A DNA stretch of 64,000 nt from Demequina sp. TMPB413 (GCF_020447105.2 NZ_CP096184.1:2480001-2544000); one strand, 5' to 3'; positions 33,789 through 42,526 are shown, counted from the stretch's first letter. Notes: generated by a model not told the origin, from the sequence alone. A program made the numbers and translations.

Positions 33789-34679
33789 TCAGCGGCTCAC
33801 AGCGTCGGTGCGACGGGCGTCGCGCCTGGCGATCAAGAACACCGCGACGACGGCGGTAGCGACGAGCGTCACCAGCGTCACCAACACTGGGGTGCCCCAG
33901 TCAGCGATTCCGCTGGAGATCGAGCCCTGAATGCGCGAAGAACTGAGCAGCACCTCATCGAGGGCACGCACTCCGTAGCGAGGCAGGATCTCGGCGAGCC
34001 CGTACAGGATCACCCAGGCTCCCGCGAGCACCATGATGACACCGCCGGTGCGCAGGATGGCGCCGGTGCGCTTGCGTAGCGCCTTGCCCACGGCCGCCCC
34101 CGCAAACGCGGCCCCGAGCGAGACCACCATGACGGACGTGCCCATTCCGGTTCCGTAGATCACGAAGGGTGCCACGGCGCCGACGGGCCCCGACGCGTCG
34201 AGTGACTGGGTCACCACTGCGAAGAAGGGGGCGATGGTGCAAGACAGGGAGGCGAGGGCAAAGGAGACGCCGTAGAGCACTTGAGACCACGCGTCGGCCT
34301 TGGGTGCGCGACCGGAGAGTGTCCTCACGCGCAAGCCAGGCACCTCGTGACCCAGGGCCATGGCGATGCCGAAGCCGATGAGCACCACGCCCAGCGTCAC
34401 TGTCACGTAGGGCAGGTACGGCAGCACCGAGCCTTGAAGGGCCACGTTGACCGCCCCGAACAGCAAGCCGAAGCCGGTGAACACCGCGACGAATCCTGCG
34501 GTCATCGCCAGGCCAAAGACGACGGCGCGGCGTAGCGCCTGGGCTCGGGTGAGGCGTTCGTCGGCGCTGCCAGTGACAATCACCGTGATGTAGGCGGGAA
34601 GCAGCGCGAAGCCGCACGGATTGAAGGCGGCCACGGCCCCGAGGAGGAGGGCAAAAGCGGCGGCGGTCGAGTCGATCAT
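33789..34679 (-). CDS. CcdA/DsbD-type thiol-disulfide transporter
   Basis: 296-aa membrane protein passing electrons across the membrane to exported thioredoxins. Paired cysteines occur in the family positions: FNPCGFALLPAY in helix 1 and ASLSCTIAPFFAVV in helix 4, with more helices than the minimal six. The ATG at 34679 follows GGGAG. It stands with the two TlpA-like genes, so the trio is a reductive pathway for exported cysteines, haem or copper proteins. Confidence 0.9.
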   Translation of the reverse strand: MIDSTAAAFALLLGAVAAFNPCGFALLPAYITVIVTGSADERLTRAQALRRAVVFGLAMTAGFVAVFTGFGLLFGAVNVALQGSVLPYLPYVTVTLGVVLIGFGIAMALGHEVPGLRVRTLSGRAPKADAWSQVLYGVSFALASLSCTIAPFFAVVTQSLDASGPVGAVAPFVIYGTGMGTSVMVVSLGAAFAGAAVGKALRKRTGAILRTGGVIMVLAGAWVILYGLAEILPRYGVRALDEVLLSSSRIQGSISSGIADWGTPVLVTLVTLVATAVVAVFLIARRDARRTDAVSR

Positions 34680-34821
34680 CGTCGTCTCCCTCTCGGTGCT
34701 CCGCCGGGGCGCGGCACGCACTGCGTCAGAGCCTATTCTCTGCCGCCGCCCGGACGGATGGGTGGAGCGAGTGGAACGCGCCAAGAGGAGCCGCGCCTAT
34801 GACGCGCCCGTTGCGAGTCCG

Positions 34822-37341
34822 CTACAACTCGCCTGTCCGCTGCAGGAACCTCATGGCGAGGTAGCCCAGCGGGATGCGCGCCCAGTAACTGAAGAGGCGG
34901 AAGAGCACCACGACGGACGCCGCGATCTCCTTGGGAAGGCCGGCAGAGATGAGCCCGGCGGTGAGCGCACCCTCGACCACGCCTAGGCCGCCAGGAGTGG
35001 GCACGATCGCGCCCGCAGCGTTGCCGAGCAAGAACAGGACGGTGACGTCGATGAGGGCGAGGTCTTGGCCGAAGGCGCGAAGAGTCGCGTCGAAAGCGCC
35101 GACGTAGGCGATTGTCAGCAGCAGATTGCCACCGAGCCCGAGGGCGAGACGCCATGGCTGGCTCAGCACTTGAGCGAGGCGAGGCCACGTCTGACGGACC
35201 AAGGGTCGTAGCCTCCCGAGAGCCCATCCACGCACGCGAGGAACGACCATCGCCAATGCGATCACGGCCGCCGTTCCCACCACGCCGACGAGCACCGAGC
35301 TCGAGGGCAGCGCCGCGAGGGTGCCCTCCGAGCCGGTGATGAGCGACAGCGTCACGAGGCCGACCACGGTGACCACCACGGCGCTCACCTGGACGAGCGC
35401 GACGGTCGCGACGGCGAGAGGGGCGGACACCTTGCGACGAGTTAGCAGCCGCATGTTGAGTGCGGCGGGGCCAACCCCTGCAGGGGCTGCGAGCGCGAGG
35501 TAGGCGGCCGCGACCTGAGCGAGCAGGGCCCTGCTCCACGGAAGCTTGATGGGCGAGAACGCCATGAGGGCGACGGCCGCGCCAAAGAACGTGGCCATCG
35601 ACCAGCCGAGAGCGACCAACAGCCACCAGGGGTTGGAATCGCTCAACGCACCAAGGACGTCCTCCGTGTTGAACGACGCGAACACCAAGTAGGCGGCGAC
35701 GATGCCAGCGGCGATCGTGAGCACGGTGCGCAGTCCAAAGCGAGCGATCTTGTCCGGCTCGACGTCGGCATCGGGCAAGCGCTCGACGATCTCTTTTCGT
35801 AGCCCGCCAAGGTCCACGTCGGAGGTGCTCAACGCCGCGCGTGTCGAGCGCGGGAGGACGATCGTCTGCAGCATCGGCGCGAACTGCTCCACGCCCTCGT
35901 CCCCGAGAGCCCTGAAGGCCGCCGCGACCGCCCGGTCTGCGCCCACGATGGGCGCGAGCATCGCGACGAGCTGCGCCCTGTCGATCCTCTTGGCCAACTC
36001 CGAGGTGGCGACCTCGCCCAGTTCCCAACTCGTGAGCCACACCGTCGGGACGTCTACCAACTCGTCGTGACCCACCATGACGGTGTCGGCACTCAGTGAG
36101 CGATGCGAAATGCCGACCTTATGTGCCTTCAAGACTTGGTCCCAGACGGCGTCGACGGTCTCGTCGGTGACCTCGGCTGAGTCGAATTGCGACAACGGCC
36201 TGGCGGAGAGCGGTCGCTGGTAGATCACGATCATCGTGTCGCGTGCCTGAGACATGCCGAGCACCCTGGCCGTGTGGACGCCGGCTCCTCGAGCGGCGTG
36301 AGAGACCAGAGCGGTCGCCTCCGCGGAGTGGCGCAAGGACACATCCGCGCGGGCGTCGATTCCGCGCAGTCTCAGCGAGGACCACAGTTTGGTGAGGAAG
36401 CCGGCAGCGTGTTGGTCGGCGTCGAGAGCCACCACGATGAGGTGATGGTTCTCGATCGTGGTGAGGGCATACACCCTGCCATGGCGGGTGCGACCGAGAG
36501 CCGTCGAGAGCTCGTCCTGATCCTCATCGGTAGCCTCGCCGTTCGGGTCGGCGCGCACGAGGCGCTTGGGGATGAACCCTGCCCTCTCGATGCCCTCCAC
36601 GAGCGAGTCGCCGTAAGCGCGGTCGGTGGTCGAGCCCAGTGCGTAGCGCAGCCCAAGGCCAGCAAGGCGCCCGATGAGCACCGTGATGAGCGCGGCGGGC
36701 AGGGTGACGATGCCGGAGATGACGGCTACGGCCAGCGCGGCCCACAGGATGTTCCACGAGATGGTGAAGGTGCGCCGAGTGCCTCGCCTGCCGGCGACCG
36801 TGAGCAGCGCCGCGACCCCGGCGATGTAGGCGGGGAGGGTGACCTCGGCGTCGTCGCCGAAGCCGACGGACAGCGACCGCACCACCTCGTCGGAACCGAC
36901 CGCCTGCGCGAGATAGACGGCGCCGACGGTGAGCGCGAAGCCCGCAGCCGAGGACCCGATGGCCTCGAGAATGCGGCGGGGCTCGCGGCGCAAAGCGAGG
37001 TCGACCACCACGGCGGCTGGCAGCACGAGCGTGACGATCCCAGAGAAGAGGTTGACGGGCGCGACCAGTAGCCGCTGCAGAACCTTGGAGATGCCCTGAA
37101 CGTCGTCAGTGATGCCTTCGGTGGTGCCGTGGGCGTAGGCGCCAAGCAGCAGCACCAACACGATTCCCAGCCCGACGCCCAGCAGGCTGATGAGGTCGGC
37201 CATGCGGTGGACGCGCGTCTCCGGGTCGTCGACGATGTGCACGGCTCGTGGGGTGGTCTTGGAACGGGACGACGCTGGAGAGGAGGCCGCGGAATCGCTA
37301 CGGGCGCCGCCCGGCGATGCGGGCGGTACGTCGGCGGCCAT
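34822..37341 (-). CDS. Large flippase-like (LPG synthase TM/UPF0104) protein with internal kinase-like domain
   Basis: 839-aa membrane protein in three parts. Residues ~45-230 hold about six membrane helices. Residues ~245-510 are soluble and kinase-like: HRSLSADTV stands at the HRDLKPxN position and LTSWELGE at the DFG position, so catalysis is doubtful. Residues ~530-839 hold the AglD/YbhN-type transmembrane domain with the conserved PTPGGLGVVEGALTAGL end. In actinobacteria such proteins are linked to lipid or polyprenol-linked glycan handling; the substrate is unknown. The 142-bp spacer to the CcdA gene holds no gene. Confidence 0.78.
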   Translation of the reverse strand: MAADVPPASPGGARSDSAASSPASSRSKTTPRAVHIVDDPETRVHRMADLISLLGVGLGIVLVLLLGAYAHGTTEGITDDVQGISKVLQRLLVAPVNLFSGIVTLVLPAAVVVDLALRREPRRILEAIGSSAAGFALTVGAVYLAQAVGSDEVVRSLSVGFGDDAEVTLPAYIAGVAALLTVAGRRGTRRTFTISWNILWAALAVAVISGIVTLPAALITVLIGRLAGLGLRYALGSTTDRAYGDSLVEGIERAGFIPKRLVRADPNGEATDEDQDELSTALGRTRHGRVYALTTIENHHLIVVALDADQHAAGFLTKLWSSLRLRGIDARADVSLRHSAEATALVSHAARGAGVHTARVLGMSQARDTMIVIYQRPLSARPLSQFDSAEVTDETVDAVWDQVLKAHKVGISHRSLSADTVMVGHDELVDVPTVWLTSWELGEVATSELAKRIDRAQLVAMLAPIVGADRAVAAAFRALGDEGVEQFAPMLQTIVLPRSTRAALSTSDVDLGGLRKEIVERLPDADVEPDKIARFGLRTVLTIAAGIVAAYLVFASFNTEDVLGALSDSNPWWLLVALGWSMATFFGAAVALMAFSPIKLPWSRALLAQVAAAYLALAAPAGVGPAALNMRLLTRRKVSAPLAVATVALVQVSAVVVTVVGLVTLSLITGSEGTLAALPSSSVLVGVVGTAAVIALAMVVPRVRGWALGRLRPLVRQTWPRLAQVLSQPWRLALGLGGNLLLTIAYVGAFDATLRAFGQDLALIDVTVLFLLGNAAGAIVPTPGGLGVVEGALTAGLISAGLPKEIAASVVVLFRLFSYWARIPLGYLAMRFLQRTGEL

Positions 37342-37411
37342 GAGGCGAGTCTAGAGTGGGCGGCGGCCTATCGGCACGACGCCGATGGCGGGTCTGCGGA
37401 CGGGCTGGGGG

Positions 37412-38116
37412 CTACTGATCGCCGGCCGGTTGCAACGTGACCTCGTCGCCGACGGCGACCGCCCCGCGAGACGCGACATCGCAATAGACGGCGAGGCGAG
37501 CGTCTCGCCGCTGACCCAAGGGAACCAGCCACTGCGTCGTGCCCTCGACGCCGTCTTGAGCCAGGTCTACCGTGCGGCACCGCAAGAGCCGGCCCATCGG
37601 GTTCAGGAGCACGCCGCCGATTTTGATGGTCGAACCAATCCAGCCCTCTTCTTCGAACGGCTCCGTCGTTTCGACCACGATGTTGACCCGGAGGCGCCGA
37701 GGGTCGGCGTCCACGCCCAACTCCCGCGCGCACCACTCAAGAGTTGCCGTGCCCACCAGCGATACCGCGCCGTCGTCAAAGTGAGGAACGTCCGTCTCGT
37801 GGGCGACGCGAACCTGGGTGCCGAGGGCCTCGGTGAGGGCGGCGTCGACGGCGGGGTTGCCTGCGTCGCCGATGCGACCGGAGGCGTCGGCGATCACCAC
37901 GCGCCGGCCCTCGGTGCGGGCTTCAAAAGCGAAGATGCCGTCGTTCCTGGCCATGCGCTTGGTGTTCTTGCCTGACAGGAGCTTGTCATCGGCGTCCCTC
38001 ACCGCGAAGATCCGGTCGCCTGAGATCCCTCTGGTCACCACGTGCGCGACGGCGAGCGACTCGCCGCCCATCGACTTCACAGGGTATCGGCGCAGAGACA
38101 CAACGCGGAGGCTCAT
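37412..38116 (-). CDS. MOSC-domain protein
   Basis: 234-aa protein with the MOSC N-terminal beta-barrel (LRRYPVKSMGGESL, then RGISGDRIFAV) and a C-terminal MOSC domain (RRLRVNIVVETTEPFEEEGW). A cysteine sits in GRLLRCRTVD, near the position that binds sulfur or molybdenum cofactor in relatives. It may be a molybdenum-cofactor-dependent reductase of the YiiM/mARC type. No partner reductase is adjacent. Confidence 0.87.
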   Translation of the reverse strand: MSLRVVSLRRYPVKSMGGESLAVAHVVTRGISGDRIFAVRDADDKLLSGKNTKRMARNDGIFAFEARTEGRRVVIADASGRIGDAGNPAVDAALTEALGTQVRVAHETDVPHFDDGAVSLVGTATLEWCARELGVDADPRRLRVNIVVETTEPFEEEGWIGSTIKIGGVLLNPMGRLLRCRTVDLAQDGVEGTTQWLVPLGQRRDARLAVYCDVASRGAVAVGDEVTLQPAGDQ

Positions 38117-38170
38117 TGACCCAGACTAGGGGTGCAAACGGGCGGCCCCCGCCCCTGCGTCGCCCTGGCC

Positions 38171-38238
38171 CTCGCGTCGGCCCCGCCCCCGCGCCGGCCC
38201 CGCCCTCGCGTCGGCCCCGCCCCCGCGCCGGCCCCGCC
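38171..38238. repeat. 34-bp perfect tandem duplication, GC-only
   Basis: The 34-bp unit starting CTCGCGTCGGCCCCGCCCCC occurs twice in perfect tandem (38171-38204, 38205-38238), followed by a partial unit. It is composed almost only of C and G and lies between the MOSC gene and the first ECF sigma gene. No gene is seen in 38117-38441. Confidence 0.85.
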
Positions 38239-38269
38239 CCCGCGCCGCGCCCGCCACCCCGCCCAAACA

Positions 38270-38364
38270 GACACTGCGAACCAAACTGGACGACGACACC
38301 CCGCGGCCGACGCTCGGGTGGGGCCCGCGTCGGCCTGTCGCGCGCGAGATCGGTTCGCAGTGTC
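38270..38364. repeat. Nested inverted repeats upstream of the ECF sigma gene
   Basis: Outer arms GACACTGCGAACC (38270-38282) and GGTTCGCAGTGTC (38352-38364) are a perfect 13-bp inverted repeat. Inside it GGCCGACGC (38305-38313) and GCGTCGGCC (38327-38335) form a 9-bp stem. The 95-bp unit could fold as a branched hairpin and ends 20 bp before the predicted ECF promoter. Confidence 0.7.
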
Positions 38365-38383
38365 CGGCACGCGGGAGTTGCCC

Positions 38384-38409
38384 CAACGATTCGCGGCCCT
38401 CACCTCGTT
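38384..38409 (+). promoter_or_regulatory. Predicted autoregulated ECF promoter, copy 1
   Basis: CAACGAT (-35) and CGTT (-10) with 18 nt between AAC and CGTT, 32 nt before the sigma gene ATG. The same sequence and spacing recur before the second sigma gene, which supports function. Confidence 0.6.
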
Positions 38410-38441
38410 CTCAGGGTGACAATGATCCACAAGGGGGTCCG

Positions 38442-38984
38442 ATGGCGCGCTGGGAGCCGATGCTCGAGCAGGTGATGCGCGAACGCGCGCCTCGCCTGTT
38501 GGCTTACGCGGCGATGCTCACGGGAGACGACGCCGAGGCTCACGACGTGCTTCAAGACGCCCTGGTGCGAAGCTTCTCGCGCGGGCGGCGATTCGACCAC
38601 ATCAACGCGGCGGAGTCGTATGTGCGGCAGGCGATCGGCAGCGTGGTGATCGATCGCTCCCGCAAGCGCCGGCCGGTGCCGCGCGCGCCAGAGGATCATC
38701 CGCACCTGCCAGCGCCCTCCTCCGACCGTGACACCGTCATGGACGTGAGGCGGGCGTTGCGAGAACTAACCCCCCGGGAGCGCACGTGCATCGTGTTGCG
38801 TTTCTACGACGACCTGACGGTGCCGCAGATCGCCGCGAGGCTCAATCTGGCGAATGGCACCGTCAAGCGCTACCTGTCCGACGCGTCGGCGCGCTTGGCG
38901 GGGATCTTGGGGACCGAGGTCGACTGGGACAGCGGTCAGCAGGTGGTGCGCGTCGTGGTGCATTCAAGTAAGGGAAGGAACTGA
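38442..38984 (+). CDS. ECF RNA polymerase sigma factor (SigE-like), copy 1
   Basis: 180-aa sigma factor. Region 2 (LLAYAAMLTGDDAEAHDVLQ, then DALVRSF) and region 4 (LTPRERTCIVLRFYDDLTVP, then AARLNLANGTVKRYLS) are complete and joined by a short linker. AAGGGGG lies before the ATG. The next gene starts 1 nt after its stop and is a candidate membrane anti-sigma factor. About 60% of residues match copy 2 by eye, including the opening MARWEP. Confidence 0.92.
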   Translation: MARWEPMLEQVMRERAPRLLAYAAMLTGDDAEAHDVLQDALVRSFSRGRRFDHINAAESYVRQAIGSVVIDRSRKRRPVPRAPEDHPHLPAPSSDRDTVMDVRRALRELTPRERTCIVLRFYDDLTVPQIAARLNLANGTVKRYLSDASARLAGILGTEVDWDSGQQVVRVVVHSSKGRN

Positions 38985-38985
38985 C

Positions 38986-40245
38986 ATGGATGACTTCAGG
39001 GACTTGATGACGGCGCAGATGGACGACGCCGCGGCGAGGTTCGCGGACGAGGACTTCGCGGCGCTCTACGGCGGTGCGGTGGTGAGCAGGGTGCGCCGAC
39101 GGCGGACGGTGCGCGCGGCGGGCGTGGGCGGAGGGACGATGCTGACGGCGGGAGCGCTCGCGCTCGCCGTGACGCAGTTGCCGGCAAACCGCGCCATGAA
39201 CCCTGCGAGTGGCGGCCCGTGCGTGACGATCACACCCTCCGTGACGGAGTCGCGCCAGCTTGAGACGCAGGCAGACGGCGGCTCGTGGGTTCTCATGGAC
39301 AGCAGCACGGGGGAGATCATCGTCTCGGCGGAGTTCCAGGCAGACGGCGCCTGGTTGGTGACGCATGCCTCCGGGCTCACTGAGGTTGCCGAAGTGAGCC
39401 CAGCTGGCACCCTCGTGATTGCGATGGACGACGGCGGGGTTGTGACGCTTGCGGTCCCCGCGGACAACGACATTGTCGAGGGCAGCTTCGTGGCACCGCC
39501 CGCTGAGGAGGGCGCGACGGGGGAACCCAAGACCGTTACTTCCGGCGACTGCGTCACCGAGAGCCCTTTGCCGACTCCCAGCGCTTTGGAAGAGCGCCCG
39601 TCCGCCACGGCGGCGCCAAGCCCGACGGTTGCGGCGCGGGTCGAGGACATCACGAGCCCCTTCCAGTGCGGCTTCGAGTTCCCTGTTCCCGAGTACGCGA
39701 CGGAGCAACTGTCCATCGCGGTGGAGCCCGTGTCCAACCAAGAGATCGGCGCGGAGCTCAACCGCAGGTTTGGCGCCGGCGCGCCGGCGTCCGAGGTGGA
39801 AGCGGGCAATGGCATGTGGGCCACCATCACAGGAATGCCCGGCGGGTCGGGCGCAATCGTCACGGAGACGAGCGTGCTTGATCCCCTCGATCCTGGCCGC
39901 ACCTACGTCGCTGGCAGGCAGTGGACGGAACGATTCATCGCGGAAGGCGTGTCCGTTGTGGGCACACGTGACGGCACCGTCGTGACGACGGTGGTTCCGG
40001 AGGAGTCGGGCCTCACTCCAGGGTTCATCTCCGACCGAGTCCGCGAGGGGGCCGACCTCGAGGCCTTCGTCTTTGACCGCACCGCACTCATAGCGTGCGA
40101 CGTTGACGTTGACCTCAACGTCGATTCCCTGTCCTACTATCTGGTCGCTGGCTATGCCATTGGCGACGGCTCGACCGTTTCCGAGCCGATCTATGCCTGG
40201 CAGGAGGCGCCCGCGCCGGTCTTCGGCGCGGACGTGAAGCCCTAG
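38986..40245 (+). CDS. Candidate membrane anti-sigma factor, copy 1
   Basis: 419-aa protein. A cytoplasmic N-terminus of about 45 residues (MDDFRDLMTAQMDDAAARFA) is followed by one membrane helix (GGGTMLTAGALALAVTQL) and a large extracytoplasmic region with a Pro/Ser/Thr linker and several cysteines (SPFQCGFEFP). The final segment (PIYAWQEAP) has a counterpart in copy 2. No ZAS zinc motif is present, so anti-sigma activity is inferred from linkage. Its stop overlaps the stop of the convergent CPBP gene (shared CTAG). Confidence 0.75.
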   Translation: MDDFRDLMTAQMDDAAARFADEDFAALYGGAVVSRVRRRRTVRAAGVGGGTMLTAGALALAVTQLPANRAMNPASGGPCVTITPSVTESRQLETQADGGSWVLMDSSTGEIIVSAEFQADGAWLVTHASGLTEVAEVSPAGTLVIAMDDGGVVTLAVPADNDIVEGSFVAPPAEEGATGEPKTVTSGDCVTESPLPTPSALEERPSATAAPSPTVAARVEDITSPFQCGFEFPVPEYATEQLSIAVEPVSNQEIGAELNRRFGAGAPASEVEAGNGMWATITGMPGGSGAIVTETSVLDPLDPGRTYVAGRQWTERFIAEGVSVVGTRDGTVVTTVVPEESGLTPGFISDRVREGADLEAFVFDRTALIACDVDVDLNVDSLSYYLVAGYAIGDGSTVSEPIYAWQEAPAPVFGADVKP

Positions 40246-41087
40246 ACGTTCAGCCAATCGAGCAACGACTCGGGCGCGACCTCTGGCCCCACGAAGGCGA
40301 CCACGTCCATGAGCGAGTGCGCCGCGATCATCGGCAGCAGCCGGCCGGTGCGGTGATAGGCCCAGGCGAACACGAGACCCATCACCACGTTGCCGAGCGC
40401 CATGGGCCAGCCTTGGTACAGGTGGTACGCGCCGCGTAGCACCGCCGACGTGATGATGATCGCCGTTACGGACCACTTCAGGTCCTGCAGCCTGGTCATG
40501 AGGTAGCCGACCACCAGCACCTCTTCGAGGATTCCCCACGAGGCGGCCGCCATGAGCAGGATGGTGGCGGCCCACCACTGATCGGGGAGCCCGGAGGTGT
40601 CGACCCGGACGGTCTGGCCGATCGCGCGACCGAGCGCGTACAAGCCGATCCCCGGTATCCCGATGAGCGCGGCCAAACCGGCACCGAGGGCGAGATCCTT
40701 GCCCCAGCGTCGGCCGTTGCCCGCCAAACCGAGGCGCCGCGCCCAGCTGCGCCCGTGCGTGGACAAGAGGTAAAGCGCGAGGAGCACCGGCACGAGCCGG
40801 AAGCCAATGGCGAGGATCTGGCGGATCAGGTCGAGGTATTCGATGTCCGAGCGAGAGGGGTTGACCTGGGCAGTCTGGCCGCCAATTGCAACCTCTCGTT
40901 GGTAGCGCTCGATCAGGTTGATGATGGCCCACACGGCCGCTTGGCCGAGGCTCAGCGCGAAGACGATGATGATCTCGGCGCGAATGCGGCTAGGCGTCTC
41001 GGTGGGGACGGGGCCTGGGTCTTCTATCACGGGGGTGTTGGTCGCGGCTGCTGGGGGCGCGGCGGTCCCGGGCGCGGCATCGTTCAT
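40242..41087 (-). CDS. CPBP-family intramembrane metalloprotease
   Basis: 281-aa membrane protein. The CPBP/Rce1-like motifs are visible: the double Glu in GILEEVLVVGYLMTRL, R and H in LRGAYHLYQGW, and the late His in IAAHSLMD. Its place between two sigma/anti-sigma pairs suggests it may cut the anti-sigma factors, as the related PrsW protease does with RsiW; this is inference. The ATG at 41087 is used. The spacer it shares with sigma gene 2 carries an AAC-N18-CGTT element readable on both strands. Confidence 0.85.
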   Translation of the reverse strand: MNDAAPGTAAPPAAATNTPVIEDPGPVPTETPSRIRAEIIIVFALSLGQAAVWAIINLIERYQREVAIGGQTAQVNPSRSDIEYLDLIRQILAIGFRLVPVLLALYLLSTHGRSWARRLGLAGNGRRWGKDLALGAGLAALIGIPGIGLYALGRAIGQTVRVDTSGLPDQWWAATILLMAAASWGILEEVLVVGYLMTRLQDLKWSVTAIIITSAVLRGAYHLYQGWPMALGNVVMGLVFAWAYHRTGRLLPMIAAHSLMDVVAFVGPEVAPESLLDWLNV

Positions 41088-41133
41088 GACGCCCACTGTA
41101 ATCAGCGCGCGGCGGCAACCCTGCGACGCCACC

Positions 41134-41159
41134 CAACGATCAGTGCCACCACTCCCGTT
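41134..41159. promoter_or_regulatory. Predicted ECF promoter, copy 2, possibly bidirectional
   Basis: CAACGAT and CGTT with 18 nt between AAC and CGTT, 33 nt before the sigma-2 GTG. On the minus strand the same stretch also reads AAC-N18-CGTT, 46 nt before the CPBP start, so one element could drive both. Confidence 0.55.
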
Positions 41160-41192
41160 GTGTGCGTGACAGGCTTAGCGACGGAGGCGGAT

Positions 41193-41729
41193 GTGGCACG
41201 GTGGGAGCCGGTACTCGACCAGGTGATGCGGGAACGCGGCGCCGGTCTGCTCGCCTACGCGCGGCTGCTCACGGGTAGCGAGGCCGAGGCGGAGGACGTG
41301 CTGCAGGATGCCCTCGTCCGCTCCTTCTCAAGGGGCCGCGCGTTCACCCACGTCAACGCCGCGGAGGCGTACGTGAGGCGAGCCATCCCTTCCGTGTTCA
41401 TCGACCGCTTGCGACGTCGGCGCACGCGTGACGGGGCCGACGAACGGCAGGCCCGCTCCACCGGGGAGGCCGTCGAGATGGGGGACCGTGACGCGGTGCT
41501 CGACGTCCGCGCGGCGCTCGCGAGCCTGCCCCCACGCGAGCGAGCTTGCACGGTGCTGCGCTTCTACGACGACCTCACGGTGCCGCAGATCGCGACCCAA
41601 TTGGGGCTCGCCGAGGGAACCGTCAAGCGGTACTTGGCCGACGCGTCGGCGCGGCTGGCCGGGGTGCTCGGAGACCACGACGACGACCGAGTGCCGGTCG
41701 TCACCCACTCACGGACGGAAAGGCGCTGA
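41193..41729 (+). CDS. ECF RNA polymerase sigma factor (SigE-like), copy 2
   Basis: 178-aa paralogue of the sigma factor at 38442. It begins MARWEPVLDQVMRERGAGLL and keeps both regions (DVLQDALVRSFSRGRAF; PRERACTVLRFYDDLTVPQI). The GTG at 41193 has GGAGG 6 nt upstream and aligns with the start of copy 1; the longer frame is therefore rejected. The candidate anti-sigma gene follows after 1 nt. Confidence 0.92.
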   Translation: MARWEPVLDQVMRERGAGLLAYARLLTGSEAEAEDVLQDALVRSFSRGRAFTHVNAAEAYVRRAIPSVFIDRLRRRRTRDGADERQARSTGEAVEMGDRDAVLDVRAALASLPPRERACTVLRFYDDLTVPQIATQLGLAEGTVKRYLADASARLAGVLGDHDDDRVPVVTHSRTERR

Positions 41730-41730
41730 C

Positions 41731-42498
41731 ATGGGGAACTCATTTCACGCAGCAATGGACGACCTGGTGGCGGACGACGCGTCGCGCATGTCAGGAGCAC
41801 GGTTCGCCGATGCGCGGGGCGCGAGCATTGCGCGCAGGGTGCGCACGCGCCGGACGGTGAAGGCGGCAGGCGTCGGCGGGGCGTCCGTGGTGGCCGTTGG
41901 CGCGCTCGCGGTGGGAGCCACGCAGGCGCCTTGGCGAGCACTCGACCCGCAGAGCGCCTCCCCTGAGCCCGCGATAGCACTGAGCTCGCCTTTCGAGTGC
42001 GGATTCGTCATGGATTCGCCTGTGCACACCAGCCGGAGCGTCGAGGTCAAGGCCTCGGGACTCACCACCGTGAGCGCTGCGGAGGCGGCGACGCAAACAG
42101 TCACGGCGCCGGGCCACGGGAGCGTCCCCTTCGTCGAGGCGCGCGGCCTGCACGATCCCGACGAGTACTCTGCGGGGGTCATCGGTGATCCGAGCAGTGC
42201 CAGGGGCGGCAGGGGCGACACGGCGATCGGCGTTGGCGTGGTTCTGGTTGAGAGCGGGGTGGTCGTTGGAACGCAAGACGCCAATACGCCATTGGTCCCA
42301 TATCCCGTGGCACACGGGCTGGTGGACGACGACGGGGTGAGTGTCTACGTTGTCGATCCGGCGTACTTCTCCACGTGTCCCGGGGTCGCTTCCCTCGAAG
42401 ACGCGGTGATGTACGCGGTGGCGGGCAGTATCACCTTCGGTTTGAAGTCAGAGCCTGCCGCGCTCGCGTATGCCTGGCAGCCGCTGACATCGCCGTAG
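41731..42498 (+). CDS. Candidate membrane anti-sigma factor, copy 2
   Basis: 255-aa shorter paralogue of the protein at 38986. A cytoplasmic segment (SFHAAMDDLVADDASRMSGA) leads to the basic stretch RRVRTRRTVKAAGVGGAS (RRRRTVRAAGVGGG in copy 1), one membrane helix, and an extracytoplasmic domain with SPFECGFVMDSP and a final ALAYAWQPL. The long Thr/Pro-rich insert of copy 1 is missing. Anti-sigma role inferred from position. Confidence 0.75.
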   Translation: MGNSFHAAMDDLVADDASRMSGARFADARGASIARRVRTRRTVKAAGVGGASVVAVGALAVGATQAPWRALDPQSASPEPAIALSSPFECGFVMDSPVHTSRSVEVKASGLTTVSAAEAATQTVTAPGHGSVPFVEARGLHDPDEYSAGVIGDPSSARGGRGDTAIGVGVVLVESGVVVGTQDANTPLVPYPVAHGLVDDDGVSVYVVDPAYFSTCPGVASLEDAVMYAVAGSITFGLKSEPAALAYAWQPLTSP

Positions 42499-42526
42499 CG
42501 TTCCGCGACCCGGCGAGCGAGTGTGC

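Noticed and set aside
38863-40932. 689-aa minus-strand open frame across the anti-sigma and CPBP genes
   Set aside because: Overlaps two well-supported genes, one in another frame of the same strand; Arg/His/Pro-rich with no domain.
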